Assembly: GCF_913063105.1 (NCBI RefSeq)
Contig: NZ_CAJXYQ010000015.1
Span: 62,001-126,000 of the forward strand
DNA length: 64,000 nt
Source of the DNA: an uncultured Draconibacterium sp.
GTDB lineage: Bacteria > Bacteroidota > Bacteroidia > Bacteroidales > Prolixibacteraceae
Direction: 5' to 3'
Of the stretch, positions 35,779 to 45,414 are shown piece after piece. The position numbers and the translations under genes were made by a program. The notes under the pieces were generated by a model. That model did not search any database, was not told the origin of the DNA, and saw nothing but the letters and a program-made list of their open reading frames with translations. The stretch's first letter is position 1, and the number at the start of each line of letters is the position of its first letter.

Positions 35779-37281
35779 ATGGCAAATCGTATTTTTGAGA
35801 TTACACCCAAAAATCTCACTTTTGAAATTATTCAGGATATTCTCGAAAACAAAGTAAAACTCAAACTATCCGAGATTTCAATTCAGCTTATTCATAAAAG
35901 TAAAAGGTATCTTGATAATAAACTTGAGCGGGCAGAAAAGCCGCTTTATGGTATTAATACCGGTTTTGGAGCTTTGTGCGACATTGAAATATCGAAAGAT
36001 GAGTTAAGTAAACTACAGGAAAACCTTGTTGTTTCGCATGCCTGCAACCTGGGAAACGAAATACCTGGCGATGTAGTTAAGCTGATGCTTTTGTTAAAAG
36101 CGCATGCCCTTGCGAAAGGAAATTCGGCGGTGCAATTAATAACGGTACAGCGCATTTTAGACTTGTTTAACCACAACGTTTTACCGGTAGTTTGCGAACA
36201 AGGGTCGCTTGGTGCCAGTGGCGATCTGGCACCTTTGGCTAAGTTGTTTCTACCATTACTCGGCCTTGGGGAAGTAAATTTTGAAGGAAAAAAACAGGCG
36301 GCAGGACCGGTATTAAAGCAGTTGGGGTGGGAGCCCATAAAGCTTGAAGCAAAAGAAGGACTGGCCTTGCTTAACGGCACCCAGTTTATGAGTGCGCATG
36401 CTGTTTATACCTTGTTAAAAACCTTCCGGATTATCGACCAGGGAGATATTATTGCAGCACTGTCGCTTGATGCTTTTGATGGTTTGTTGGAACCGTTTTC
36501 AGAAAACATACAACGAATTCGACCACACAAAGGCCAGGCTGAAACAGCCAAAAATTTTAGAAATGTACTTGCCGGAAGCGAGATGCAGGCCAAACCCAAA
36601 GAACATATTCAGGATCCATACTCGTTTAGGTGTATTCCGCAGGTACACGGTGCCGTAAAAGATGCGGTACATTATGTGGCCGGAGTGGTACAGACTGAAA
36701 TTAATTCGGTAACCGATAATCCAACGGTTTTTCCGGATGAGGATTTGATTATTTCCGGGGGGAATTTCCATGGAGAACCCCTGGCCTTGTCGCTTGATTT
36801 TCTGGCAATGGCAATTAGCGAGCTGGGAAGTATTTCCGAGCGTAGGACCTATCGCCTGATTGCGGGAGAAAGAGGTTTGCCAGAGTTTCTGGTTGCCAAC
36901 CCGGGTTTAAATTCGGGCTTTATGATTCCACAATACGCCGCTGCTTCAATTGTAAGTCAGAATAAACAGCTTTGTACACCTTGTGTTGTCGACTCTATAC
37001 CATCGTCAAACGAACAGGAAGACCACGTTAGCATGGGCGGTAATGCTGCAACAAAAGCCTTAAAAGTAATTCTGAATACCGAGAAAATACTGGCTGTTGA
37101 GTTATACAATGCAGCCCAGGCTATGGATTTTCGCCGCCCCATGAAATCATCACCATTTATCGAAAATTTTGTAAAAGAGTACCGCCGAAAGGTACGTTTT
37201 GTGGAAGAGGATTTGGTAATGTACGAAGGGATAAATAAAACTATTGCGTTTTTAAACAGCACCAAAATCAATCGTTTATAA
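35779..37281 (+). CDS. hutH: Histidine ammonia-lyase
   Basis: Deaminates L-histidine to urocanate. The MIO prosthetic group forms from Ala146-Ser147-Gly148 (GSLGASGDLAPLA). Catalytic Tyr57 lies in YGINTGFG, and the selectivity pair Ser86-His87 (NLVVSHACN) is the histidine-type combination, not the His-Leu or Phe-Leu of tyrosine or phenylalanine lyases. The 500-residue length is normal. No hutU, hutI or ftcD lies near, so the rest of the pathway would be elsewhere. A role in pigment or aromatic biosynthesis is less likely from the SH pair. Confidence 0.92.
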   Translation: MANRIFEITPKNLTFEIIQDILENKVKLKLSEISIQLIHKSKRYLDNKLERAEKPLYGINTGFGALCDIEISKDELSKLQENLVVSHACNLGNEIPGDVVKLMLLLKAHALAKGNSAVQLITVQRILDLFNHNVLPVVCEQGSLGASGDLAPLAKLFLPLLGLGEVNFEGKKQAAGPVLKQLGWEPIKLEAKEGLALLNGTQFMSAHAVYTLLKTFRIIDQGDIIAALSLDAFDGLLEPFSENIQRIRPHKGQAETAKNFRNVLAGSEMQAKPKEHIQDPYSFRCIPQVHGAVKDAVHYVAGVVQTEINSVTDNPTVFPDEDLIISGGNFHGEPLALSLDFLAMAISELGSISERRTYRLIAGERGLPEFLVANPGLNSGFMIPQYAAASIVSQNKQLCTPCVVDSIPSSNEQEDHVSMGGNAATKALKVILNTEKILAVELYNAAQAMDFRRPMKSSPFIENFVKEYRRKVRFVEEDLVMYEGINKTIAFLNSTKINRL

Positions 37282-37288
37282 GCATAAA

Positions 37289-37325
37289 AAAACAGGATGC
37301 AGAAATCATCTGACAGCCTGTTTAT
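37289..37325. terminator. Weak hairpin between hutH and thioredoxin genes
   Basis: Arms AAACAGG (37289 onward) and CCTGTTT (near 37317) flanked by an A run, with a long imperfect loop. It could serve the two convergent genes. Confidence 0.4.
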
Positions 37326-37357
37326 TACCCCTCACTCACCCTTTTGGTACTATTCTG

Positions 37358-37852
37358 TTATTGTTTTAACAGAATCGTATTAATATTTTCGGTAAACATC
37401 TTTTTTGTGTCTTCTTTAGTGCGTGCAATGCCCGATGTCATGGTAGGTTTTCCTTCCATTGGGATGTACAAAAAGGCAGGGATGCCTTTAACTCCAAATA
37501 CCGCAGCCAGCTCACGCTCAACTTGCGTGTCAATTTTATATACATGAACCTTGCCCTCAAAGTCGTTGGCTACTTCTTCCAAAATTGGTGCAGCTGTTCT
37601 GCATGGCCCGCACCAGTCGGCATAAAAGTCAATTAAGGCAGGTTTGTCACCTTTATATTTCCATTCTTTTGGCGAATTCTCGTAATCCCATATTTTTTCA
37701 AGAAACATGGCTTTGGTTAGCATTGTTGTGGCCTTATCGGCTGATGCTACCGAAGGATTGTTTGAATTTGAATTTTCGGTTTTGGCGTCACACGAGGTGT
37801 AGCCCAATACCAAAATAAATGCAAGCATTAAAGTTGTAATCTTTGTTTTCAT
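37358..37852 (-). CDS. Thioredoxin-like lipoprotein
   Basis: 164 residues. The signal peptide ends in a lipobox-like GYTSC, so the mature protein is probably membrane-anchored facing the periplasm. The body is a thioredoxin domain with ADWCGPCRTAAP, the canonical CGPC site, followed by the cis-Pro loop KGIPAFLYIP. It probably reduces or isomerises envelope disulfides, or serves MsrA-like enzymes. Convergent with hutH. Confidence 0.92.
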   Translation of the reverse strand: MKTKITTLMLAFILVLGYTSCDAKTENSNSNNPSVASADKATTMLTKAMFLEKIWDYENSPKEWKYKGDKPALIDFYADWCGPCRTAAPILEEVANDFEGKVHVYKIDTQVERELAAVFGVKGIPAFLYIPMEGKPTMTSGIARTKEDTKKMFTENINTILLKQ

Positions 37853-37900
37853 TGTATTTGTGCTTTTATTGTTATCAACGGTAGAAAATCAAAATTTGTT

Positions 37901-37908
37901 CAAATATA
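37901..37908 (-). promoter_or_regulatory. Candidate thioredoxin -7 box
   Basis: The minus strand reads TATATTTG, matching TAnnTTTG, 48 bases upstream of the start. The -33 spacing is poor (a TTG at 22 bases). Confidence 0.4.
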
Positions 37909-38040
37909 TAAATATTTAAATATGTGTATGCAATAATTGTTCCAAAAGTTATCTCAATAAAACTACAATATTTTCTTTTCAACGCAACCTTTTTGCTTTT
38001 TCGTAAATCTAACAGCTGAGATTAAATAATTTAAACAGTG

Positions 38041-38739
38041 ATGAAGAAGATAGCATTAGGAATTTTAATTGGATTAACGGTTTTTATTACCGGATGTTTA
38101 GATGATGACGGATATTCGCTCAACGATGTTTGGATTGGTTTTGGGATATACAAAGGAGATGGCGAAAGTTCTGGAACTTTAGTGATGGACAGTGACGATG
38201 TATTGGTTCCGTTGGCTGCAACAAACCCACGGTGGTTTGAAGATTTTTCGGATGGGGATCGTGTTCTGGTAAATTATACCATTTTAGACGAAGACCAAAC
38301 AAGCAGCTCTACACCCCGCTACTACGTAAAAGTTAACAATATTAACGATGTGTTGATGAAAGGAGTGCTGGACATAACTGAAGAAATTGAGGATAGTATT
38401 GGCAACGACCCAATTATTGTTGAAAAAGCCTGGATAAAAGACAGTTTGTTGAGTTTTCGGTTAAAGTATTGGGGGTACAACGAAATTCATTTTCTGAACC
38501 TGATAAAACAACCGGGCGAAATTACTGCCAACGACCAACCTATTCAGTTGGAGTTGCGGCACAATGCAAACAACGATCAGGAATCGATACCTTACACCGC
38601 TTATGTATCGTTTAGTTTGAACAGTTTGCGTATAGCCGGACTCGACTCGGTACAGTTTGAGGTTACAGCAAGCGATTACGATGGTGAGACCTATTTCGAC
38701 AGTGGAGTGTTTGATTATAGCAATTTGGAATTACCATAG
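38041..38739 (+). CDS. NigD-like lipoprotein
   Basis: 232 residues from the ATG (a GTG just before it gives one more codon). The N-terminal signal ends in the lipobox FITGC, with the Cys at residue 19. The body is beta-rich with the NigD-like domain pattern (acidic start LDDDGYSLNDVWIGFGIYKGD, later YTAYVSFSLNSLRIAGLDSVQFEV). NigD-like proteins are surface or periplasmic lipoproteins of Bacteroidota with unknown function. Followed by a strong terminator. Confidence 0.8.
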   Translation: MKKIALGILIGLTVFITGCLDDDGYSLNDVWIGFGIYKGDGESSGTLVMDSDDVLVPLAATNPRWFEDFSDGDRVLVNYTILDEDQTSSSTPRYYVKVNNINDVLMKGVLDITEEIEDSIGNDPIIVEKAWIKDSLLSFRLKYWGYNEIHFLNLIKQPGEITANDQPIQLELRHNANNDQESIPYTAYVSFSLNSLRIAGLDSVQFEVTASDYDGETYFDSGVFDYSNLELP

Positions 38740-38765
38740 TCATAAAAGTTAAACAGTGTAAAATT

Positions 38766-38793
38766 AAAGGTGTCTGCATGGACACCTTTTTTT
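38766..38793 (+). terminator. Terminator after the NigD-like gene
   Basis: Perfect 9-base arms AAAGGTGTC (38766-38774) and GACACCTTT (38781-38789), loop TGCATG, followed by further T residues. Confidence 0.85.
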
Positions 38794-38863
38794 GTGCAAA
38801 AATCATTGCCAGAAGCATTCAAAAGTTTTTATTTTGACTTTTAAATCTTTCAAAGATAAAATC

Positions 38864-40948
38864 ATGAAGAACATTGCACTTTTATTATTTGCTGCCTTTT
38901 TGGTAGTTAGTTGTACCCAAAAAGAAGCGGGTCAGGCTTCAAAAAACTATGTGCCGGAAACGCCCCGGTTAAGCTCCGATGTGATGACACCTGAGGTGCT
39001 TTGGTCCTTTGGTCGTTTGGGGGGCGCCCAGGTTTCGCCTGATGGCACAACTGTTTTGTATACGGTTACTTATTACAACATTGAAGAGAATAAATCGTAC
39101 CGCGATGTTTATTCCATTCCGGTTAGTGGCGGCAAAGCAGTAAATATTACCAACACAGCTGCCAACGAGTACAATGTTTTGTGGCGGCCCGATGGCCAAA
39201 AAATTGGTTATTTGTCGGCTGCTTCGGGTAGTGTGCAGCTATGGGAAATGAATCCTGATGGAAGTTCGCAAAAGCAGGTTTCCGACATTGACGGAGGAAT
39301 ATTCGGATTTCAATATGCTCCCGATCAGTCGAAAATATATTACCTAAAAGCGGTTAAGCTTGATGATGACATTCATGATCTTTTTCCGGATTTACCCAAG
39401 GCAAATGCCCGATTGGAAAACGATATTATGTACCGGCATTGGGATACCTGGCACGATTATACCTACAACCATATTTTTATTGCCGATTATGAAAACGGTA
39501 AAGTGGGCCAAGGAACTGATATTATGGCCGGAGAACGCTTCGATTCGCCGATGAAACCCTTTGGCGGTAACGAACAGATTGTTTGGAGCCCCGATTCGAA
39601 AACGCTTGCCTATGTGTGTAAAAAGAAAGTGGGACTGGAATATTCGCTGTCAACCAATTCTGATATTTATTTGTATGATACAGCGAATGGTCAAACCAGC
39701 AATTTTACTGAAGGAATGATGGGCTACGATCAGAATCCGGTTTTTTCGCCCGATGGCAAATACCTTGCCTGGGAAAGTATGGAGCGCGATGGCTACGAGT
39801 CGGATAAAAACCGATTGTTTGTAGCCAGCCTTGCCAATGGTGAGAAAAAAGATTATACTCTGAATTTTGATCAGAATGCCCATGGACTAAACTGGAGTAC
39901 CGACGGAAAGTCGATTTATTTTATCAGCGATATTCATGCAACCGACGAGATTTATCATCTGGATTTGGCAGATGGTAATTTTACCCGAATAACTGATGGC
40001 GTTCATAATTACCAAAGTGTTGTGCCTGTTGGAAATCAGTTGCTGGCGCAAAAAGTTTCCATGTCGCACCCGGCTGAGCTTTATTTGGTCGACCCGAATA
40101 CCGGAACGGATAAAGCGCTAACAGCAGTAAACAAGGGGATTCTTGATCAGTTAACAATGGGTAAAGTTGAAAAGCGCTGGATAACTACAAGCGATGACAA
40201 ACAAATGGCTGTTTGGGTTATTTACCCACCACATTTTGACCCGAACAAAAAATACCCGGCTTTACTTTATAATCAGGGTGGACCACAGGGGACAGTAAGT
40301 CAGTTCTGGTCGTACCGCTGGAATTTTCAAATGATGGCGGCCAACAATTATATCGTTGTTGCTCCTAACCGAAGAGGTTTACCGGGTTTCGGACAGGAAT
40401 GGAACGAACAAATATCGAAAGATTACGGTGGTCAAAATATTAAAGACCTGCTTACTGCTATTGATGAAGTGGCTAAAGAACCATACGTTGACGAAACAAA
40501 ACTTGGTGCTGTTGGGGCCAGCTATGGCGGCTTTTCGGTAATGTACCTGGCCGGAAATCACGATAAGCGGTTTGGTGCATTTATTGCTCACGATGGTATT
40601 TTTAACTTCGAACACATGTATACCTCTACCGAAGAAATGTGGTTTGTGAATTTCGATTATGGCGGCGCTTATTGGGATAAAGAAAATGCTGCTGCCCAAC
40701 GATCGTATACTTTCTCTCCACACAAATACATTCAAAACTGGGACACCCCAATATTAATTGTGCAGGGAGAAAAAGATTACCGTGTACCTCCCGAGCAGGG
40801 AATGGCAGCATTTAATGCAGCTGTTTTGCGTGGGGTGCCGGCTCAAATGTTATATTTTCCGGAAGAAAACCATTGGGTGTTGCAACCGCAAAACGGAATT
40901 CTGTGGCAACGCGTATTTTTTAACTGGCTGGATAAATGGTTAAAATAG
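38864..40948 (+). CDS. S9 family (prolyl oligopeptidase-like) peptidase, lipoprotein
   Basis: 694 residues from the ATG giving MKNIALLL (upstream ATG codons add 24 non-signal residues). The signal ends in the lipobox VVSC. The N-terminal two-thirds is a beta-propeller of WD/TolB-like repeats (RPDGQKIGYLS, SPDGKYLAWES). The C-terminal alpha/beta-hydrolase domain has GASYGGFS (Ser about 553), an Asp in QGEKDYRVP and His in ENHWV. It cleaves short peptides, as DPP-IV or acylaminoacyl peptidases do. Terminator at 40975. Confidence 0.93.
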   Translation: MKNIALLLFAAFLVVSCTQKEAGQASKNYVPETPRLSSDVMTPEVLWSFGRLGGAQVSPDGTTVLYTVTYYNIEENKSYRDVYSIPVSGGKAVNITNTAANEYNVLWRPDGQKIGYLSAASGSVQLWEMNPDGSSQKQVSDIDGGIFGFQYAPDQSKIYYLKAVKLDDDIHDLFPDLPKANARLENDIMYRHWDTWHDYTYNHIFIADYENGKVGQGTDIMAGERFDSPMKPFGGNEQIVWSPDSKTLAYVCKKKVGLEYSLSTNSDIYLYDTANGQTSNFTEGMMGYDQNPVFSPDGKYLAWESMERDGYESDKNRLFVASLANGEKKDYTLNFDQNAHGLNWSTDGKSIYFISDIHATDEIYHLDLADGNFTRITDGVHNYQSVVPVGNQLLAQKVSMSHPAELYLVDPNTGTDKALTAVNKGILDQLTMGKVEKRWITTSDDKQMAVWVIYPPHFDPNKKYPALLYNQGGPQGTVSQFWSYRWNFQMMAANNYIVVAPNRRGLPGFGQEWNEQISKDYGGQNIKDLLTAIDEVAKEPYVDETKLGAVGASYGGFSVMYLAGNHDKRFGAFIAHDGIFNFEHMYTSTEEMWFVNFDYGGAYWDKENAAAQRSYTFSPHKYIQNWDTPILIVQGEKDYRVPPEQGMAAFNAAVLRGVPAQMLYFPEENHWVLQPQNGILWQRVFFNWLDKWLK

Positions 40949-40974
40949 TTTGCATAAGTGGTTTTGGATGAGGA

Positions 40975-41022
40975 GAATGCTGTCGGGGATCTGTTTAAAG
41001 CTAACCGGCAGCATTCTTTTTT
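40975..41022 (+). terminator. Terminator after the S9 peptidase gene
   Basis: 12-base arms GAATGCTGTCGG (40975-40986) and CCGGCAGCATTC (41005-41016), with one G-U pair, followed by six T residues. The loop is 18 bases. Confidence 0.85.
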
Positions 41023-41034
41023 GGTTAATTCCCT

Positions 41035-41042
41035 TATTTTTG
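41035..41042 (+). promoter_or_regulatory. Gfo/Idh/MocA gene -7 box, decides the start
   Basis: TATTTTTG matches TAnnTTTG. Transcription from it would begin near 41049, after the first ATG (41044) but before ATG 41065. This favours the second ATG. Confidence 0.5.
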
Positions 41043-41064
41043 AATGAAATTAAACACAACATTC

Positions 41065-42165
41065 ATGAGGAAAATACATGTTGGTTTTATTGGGGCAGGA
41101 GGAATTGCCCGTGCACATGTTTACGCCATTCAGGCTTTAAAATTTTACTATGGAAATGTTCCTGATATTATTTTAGAATCAGTGGCTTCTGCCCGACAGG
41201 AAAGCAGAGCAAAATTTGCCACCGAAATGGGATTTTTTGAAGCGCAGTCGGTTGAGGAATTCAGCAGGAATGAAAACATTGAGGCCGTTTTTATACTGGG
41301 GCCCAACAAGGTACATTTCGAGCATTTTAAACTGGCAATAAGAATGCCTCATGTAAAGTCAATTTACCTGGAAAAACCGGTGTGCGCTTCGCTTGCTGAA
41401 GAAGAGCAAATGAAATCGTTGCTCGAAAGTGTTGGCTCGGATGTAAAAATACAGGTAGGATTTCAGTATTTGCAAACTGCCTCGGTGCGCCAATGTTTGA
41501 AATTGTGGCAATCAGGTAAGCTGGGAAATCCCATTCATTTTGATTTAAAATATTACCATGGCGACTACCTGCAGGAAAGTTATCGGAAAAAGCGGGTTAC
41601 CCGTTTAACTCCTGCCCCTGATGGGGGCGCAATGGCTGATCTTGGATCGCACGGAATTAGTCTGTTGATGGCTTTTATGGGCGATAAATTACAAATAACA
41701 AGCGCTTTACAGGGCGGAACATTTTCAGGTGTGCCGGCAGATTCTGATTTGTTTAGTTCGCTGGCGTTATTCGAGCCGGTAAGTGGGGCGGTTGGCAATA
41801 TGTCGGCAAGTCGCATCAGTTCAGGCTCGGGCGACCTCGTTAGCCTGGAGATTTATGCCGAAAAAGGAGCTTTGCGCTATTCTTCGGAACATCCCGATTA
41901 TTTTGAGTTTTACACCGAAGGATCAAACCAATGGGTGAAACAAATGATTGGGAGCAGGTACGAGCCGGTAAGCAGCTTTCCTTCGGGGCATGTGCCTCCG
42001 GGGTGGTTGCGATCGATGGTTCATGCACATTACCAGTTTTTTACCGGTGACGATAAGGAAGCCGCAATTGCTGATTTAAACCATGGGTTGGCAGTTCAGC
42101 GAATTGTAAGAGAAACGGCGGCGCATTTACAACAATTCAGAGAAAATTTTAAAAATGAACAATAG
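41065..42165 (+). CDS. Gfo/Idh/MocA family NAD(P)-dependent oxidoreductase
   Basis: 366 residues from ATG 41065, which starts MRKIHVGFIGAGGIARAH, a Rossmann motif placed as usual. An in-frame ATG 21 bases earlier lies before the predicted transcription start. EKPVCASLAEEEQM carries the family Lys, and the C-terminal domain contains DLGSHGISLLMAFMG with the probable catalytic region. These enzymes oxidise or reduce sugars or inositols; the substrate is unknown. The gene overlaps malQ by 11 bases, so the two are coupled. Confidence 0.88.
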   Translation: MRKIHVGFIGAGGIARAHVYAIQALKFYYGNVPDIILESVASARQESRAKFATEMGFFEAQSVEEFSRNENIEAVFILGPNKVHFEHFKLAIRMPHVKSIYLEKPVCASLAEEEQMKSLLESVGSDVKIQVGFQYLQTASVRQCLKLWQSGKLGNPIHFDLKYYHGDYLQESYRKKRVTRLTPAPDGGAMADLGSHGISLLMAFMGDKLQITSALQGGTFSGVPADSDLFSSLALFEPVSGAVGNMSASRISSGSGDLVSLEIYAEKGALRYSSEHPDYFEFYTEGSNQWVKQMIGSRYEPVSSFPSGHVPPGWLRSMVHAHYQFFTGDDKEAAIADLNHGLAVQRIVRETAAHLQQFRENFKNEQ

Positions 42166-43633
42166 AAAAAGTGGAATTCTTCTTCACATTACCTCGTTAC
42201 CGGGGGCCGAAGGAATTGGTACCCTTGGAAAAGAAGCCTATGCCTTTGTCGATTTTTTGGTAGAAACCGGGCAAAAACTATGGCAAATTCTGCCTCTTGG
42301 GCCGGTTGGCGCAGGTAATTCTCCCTATCAGTGTTTTTCAGCTTTTGGTGGAAATGCCTTGCTTATTGATAGTGAGTTGTTAATGCAGGAAGACTTGTTA
42401 ACACCTGACGATTTTCAGGCAATGCCACGGTTTAGTGCGAAGAAAGTAGATTTTGACAAGGTTACGAATTGGAAAAAATCATTGCTGGAAAAGGCTTTTA
42501 TTCGATTTCAGGAAAATCGTTTTAATGATTACAGCAATGAGTATTCCCACTTTTTGAATGAACATGGCTGGTGGTTAAATGATTATGCCTTGTTTATTTC
42601 AGCACGCAATTATTTTGGCGGATTGCATTGGAGCGAATGGGATAGGGGCATTAAATTCAGGGAGCAGGGTGCGCTGGATGCTCTTACGGCTAAATTGAAA
42701 AAACAGATTGATTATCAAAAATTTATTCAGTTTCTTTTTTTCAGGCAATGGCATGGGTTAAAACGCTATGCCAACGAAAATGGGGTGCAAATTGTTGGCG
42801 ATGTTCCTTTGTATGTGTCGGGTGATAGTTCTGATGTTTGGACCAATACAGATATTTTTCTTTTGGATGAGGATTTAAATCCAACAGAAGTAGGAGGCGT
42901 ACCACCCGATTACTTCTCTGAAACCGGCCAGCTATGGGGGAACCCGGTGTTCGACTGGCCCCGGCTAAAAGAGCGCCAATACGATTGGTGGATGGCCCGA
43001 CTGCATTTTAATTTAAATATGTTTAACCTGGTGCGTATCGATCATTTTCGCGGTTTGGAGTCGTTTTGGTCGGTTCCGGCTGATGAGGAAACGGCTATTA
43101 ACGGAAAATGGATTCCGGCGCATGGCTACGAAATGTTGAGTTTGATAAAAAGCCAGATTGGTATTTTGCCTTTTATTGCTGAAGATTTGGGAATAATTAC
43201 CACTGAGGTAGACCACTTGCGCGAACGCTTTAATTTACCCGGAATGAAAGTGTTGCAATTTGCTTTTACCACTGATGCTACCAATAAGGACTTACCGCAT
43301 AACTACGATAAAAACTTTGTGGTATACACCGGAACGCATGATAACAATACCACACTTGGCTGGTTAAATGCAGTTGCTGAAGAGGAAAAGGAAATGGTAA
43401 GCAAATATTTCTCAACTTATGACTCGATAAGAGAGCTGGTGGAAATGGCCATGTCTTCGGTTGCCGAAACCGCTATTTTACCTATGCAGGATGTGCTGGA
43501 GCTTGACGAGCGTTCGCGAATGAACACCCCGGGAACACCTACCGGGAACTGGGGATGGCGATTTCAGTGGAAACAATTGAAAACAAGGCAGAAAAACTTT
43601 TTGAGGGAAACCACGCTGAAGTATAACCGCTAG
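42155..43633 (+). CDS. malQ: 4-alpha-glucanotransferase (GH77)
   Basis: Amylomaltase that transfers alpha-1,4 glucan segments. 492 residues without the N-terminal carbohydrate-binding extensions seen in some Bacteroidota, so it is the short form. Motifs: SPYQCFSAFGGN, VGDVPLYVSGDSSDVW, VRIDHFRGLESFW (nucleophile Asp), EDLGIITTEV (acid Glu) and GTHDNNTTLGW. Cytosolic; with the GT3 synthase 10 kb away it fits glycogen or maltodextrin turnover. Confidence 0.96.
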   Translation: MNNRKSGILLHITSLPGAEGIGTLGKEAYAFVDFLVETGQKLWQILPLGPVGAGNSPYQCFSAFGGNALLIDSELLMQEDLLTPDDFQAMPRFSAKKVDFDKVTNWKKSLLEKAFIRFQENRFNDYSNEYSHFLNEHGWWLNDYALFISARNYFGGLHWSEWDRGIKFREQGALDALTAKLKKQIDYQKFIQFLFFRQWHGLKRYANENGVQIVGDVPLYVSGDSSDVWTNTDIFLLDEDLNPTEVGGVPPDYFSETGQLWGNPVFDWPRLKERQYDWWMARLHFNLNMFNLVRIDHFRGLESFWSVPADEETAINGKWIPAHGYEMLSLIKSQIGILPFIAEDLGIITTEVDHLRERFNLPGMKVLQFAFTTDATNKDLPHNYDKNFVVYTGTHDNNTTLGWLNAVAEEEKEMVSKYFSTYDSIRELVEMAMSSVAETAILPMQDVLELDERSRMNTPGTPTGNWGWRFQWKQLKTRQKNFLRETTLKYNR

Positions 43634-43792
43634 CAATGCAAAACAGAGACGTATCGGTGTAATATGGGGTTAACCGTTTTACAATTGTGTTTGGCGAAGG
43701 GGGAGGCTTCCGAGCAATAGCGACAAGCAAAGTTACCGCTCATTAAATCATTGCAGCGTTACCGCATTCAAGCATTGCAACAATTTCCTCAA

Positions 43793-44596
43793 TCAACAAC
43801 ACATAAATACTGCTTCGGCAAACTTTTTGGGCTGTTCAGCATGTAACCAGTGTCCTGCTTCGGGGATATCAACAATGCGGGCCTCCGGATAAATCTCTTT
43901 TATCAGTTCCTTGTCGTTGTCAAGAATGTATTTTGAAAGCAGTCCGCGAATAAAAATAACAGGGTAAGCGGTTATTGGAATCCTGTCGTCTAACCAATGA
44001 ATATTCACACCACTTACAATCTCTTCAAGGTAATCATAAAGTACTTCGGCATTTAAGCGCCATTGCAGCTGTTTTGTTTTTTTGTTTTTCTCCACATTTT
44101 TCAGCAGAAACTGTCTTATGCGTTCATTGTCAATTTTTTCTGCCATAAAATCATCAACATCCTTTCGCGATTTTGCCAACGAGAAATCAATCTCCTGCAT
44201 GGCCAAAAGAATGTTCTGGTGCAGGTAAAACTGGCTGTCTTCTTTTAATTGGAGGTAATCTTTTGGAGCGATATCGGCAATTACCAGTTTTTCCACTTTT
44301 TCGGGAAAATCAGCAGCAAACCACATCGCAACCTTGCCGCCCATGCTGTGCCCAAGTAAAATGGCTTTCTCAATACCGTGTTTTTCAAAAAAGGCTTCCA
44401 GATCGTTGCGCATATCATTATATGTATGCGAGTCGGCAAATGGCGAACGGCCATGATTGCGCTGGTCAACAAGGTAAACTGTGTGTTTTTCTGCCAGCCG
44501 TTTGGCAATGTTTATCCAGTTGTCAGACGACCCGTAAAGGCCATGAACGACCACCAAAGGTGTTCCATTTCCTTGTTTCCTGAAAAATAAATCCAT
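43793..44596 (-). CDS. Alpha/beta hydrolase (YbfF-like esterase)
   Basis: 267 residues with the alpha/beta-hydrolase fold. VVVHGLYGSSDNW contains the oxyanion-loop HG motif, DQRNHGRS follows, LGHSMGGKVAMW carries the nucleophile Ser (G-H-S-M-G), and the catalytic His is in PEAGHWLHAEQP. This is the YbfF-type acyl-CoA or short-chain esterase pattern. Leftward, 36 bases after pdxJ in the same direction. Substrate unknown. Confidence 0.9.
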   Translation of the reverse strand: MDLFFRKQGNGTPLVVVHGLYGSSDNWINIAKRLAEKHTVYLVDQRNHGRSPFADSHTYNDMRNDLEAFFEKHGIEKAILLGHSMGGKVAMWFAADFPEKVEKLVIADIAPKDYLQLKEDSQFYLHQNILLAMQEIDFSLAKSRKDVDDFMAEKIDNERIRQFLLKNVEKNKKTKQLQWRLNAEVLYDYLEEIVSGVNIHWLDDRIPITAYPVIFIRGLLSKYILDNDKELIKEIYPEARIVDIPEAGHWLHAEQPKKFAEAVFMCC

Positions 44597-44632
44597 TTAT
44601 TTTGCTTTGTTGAATTTTTGCCTCATTAAGTT

Positions 44633-45346
44633 TTATTTCAGGCAATTGAGGTATTTTTCTATTGTTGTTTCAAGTCCCATGTAAAGCGCATCGGCAATTA
44701 ATGCATGCCCAATGGAGACTTCCTTCAGGTTCGGGATTTTTTGATACATATAATTCAGGTTTTCAAGGCTCAGGTCGTGACCGGCATTTACATCTATTCC
44801 CAAATTTTCGGCAAGTTTAGCCGCTGCAACAAAGGGCTCAATCGCCTTTGCTCTATCCAAAGGATACATTGATGCATAGGGTTCGGTGTATAGTTCAATA
44901 CGATCTGTTTTTATTTCGGCAGCTCCTTCCACTGCTTTTTCATCCGGATCAACAAATACCGAAGTACGAATTCCGGCTTCTTGCAAACGGCTGATTACCT
45001 CTTTTAAAAACCCAAGATGCTGCCAGGTGTCCCAGCCATGATCACTGGTAAGTTGCGCATCTGTATCAGGAACAAGTGTAACCTGGTCGGCCTGCACTTC
45101 AATAACCATCTTTAAAAACTCTTCGCTCGGATAACCTTCAATGTTATACTCGGTGGTAATAACGGGCTTAATTTCATAAACATCTTTACGGGTAATGTGG
45201 CGTTCATCAGGTCGCGGATGAATGGTTATGCCTTGTGCTCCAAATTTCTGACAATTAATGGCGGCATCTTTTACACTGGGAACTTTGCCTCCGCGAGAGT
45301 TTCGCAGTGTTGCAATTTTATTTATATTTACACTTAGTCTGGTCAT
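44633..45346 (-). CDS. pdxJ: Pyridoxine 5'-phosphate synthase
   Basis: Joins 1-deoxy-D-xylulose 5-phosphate with 3-amino-2-oxopropyl phosphate to make pyridoxine 5'-phosphate, which PdxH (8.7 kb) oxidises to PLP. The 237 residues have SVNINKIATLRNSRGG at the start, TIHPRPDERHI with catalytic residues, a QVTLVPD strand, and NAGHDLSLENL and SIGHALIADAL at the C terminus. TIM barrel, cytosolic. Divergent from the CBS gene. Confidence 0.97.
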   Translation of the reverse strand: MTRLSVNINKIATLRNSRGGKVPSVKDAAINCQKFGAQGITIHPRPDERHITRKDVYEIKPVITTEYNIEGYPSEEFLKMVIEVQADQVTLVPDTDAQLTSDHGWDTWQHLGFLKEVISRLQEAGIRTSVFVDPDEKAVEGAAEIKTDRIELYTEPYASMYPLDRAKAIEPFVAAAKLAENLGIDVNAGHDLSLENLNYMYQKIPNLKEVSIGHALIADALYMGLETTIEKYLNCLK

Positions 45347-45414
45347 AAACGATAATATTTAATAATGCAAGTTACTATTTTCAGACTGAACGAATAACAT
45401 TAAACACTAAAGTT

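Noticed and set aside
35779..37281. Tyrosine or phenylalanine ammonia-lyase, as in aryl-polyene/flexirubin pigment clusters.
   Set aside because: The selectivity position reads Ser-His (VVSHAC), which is histidine-type, and no pigment genes are nearby.
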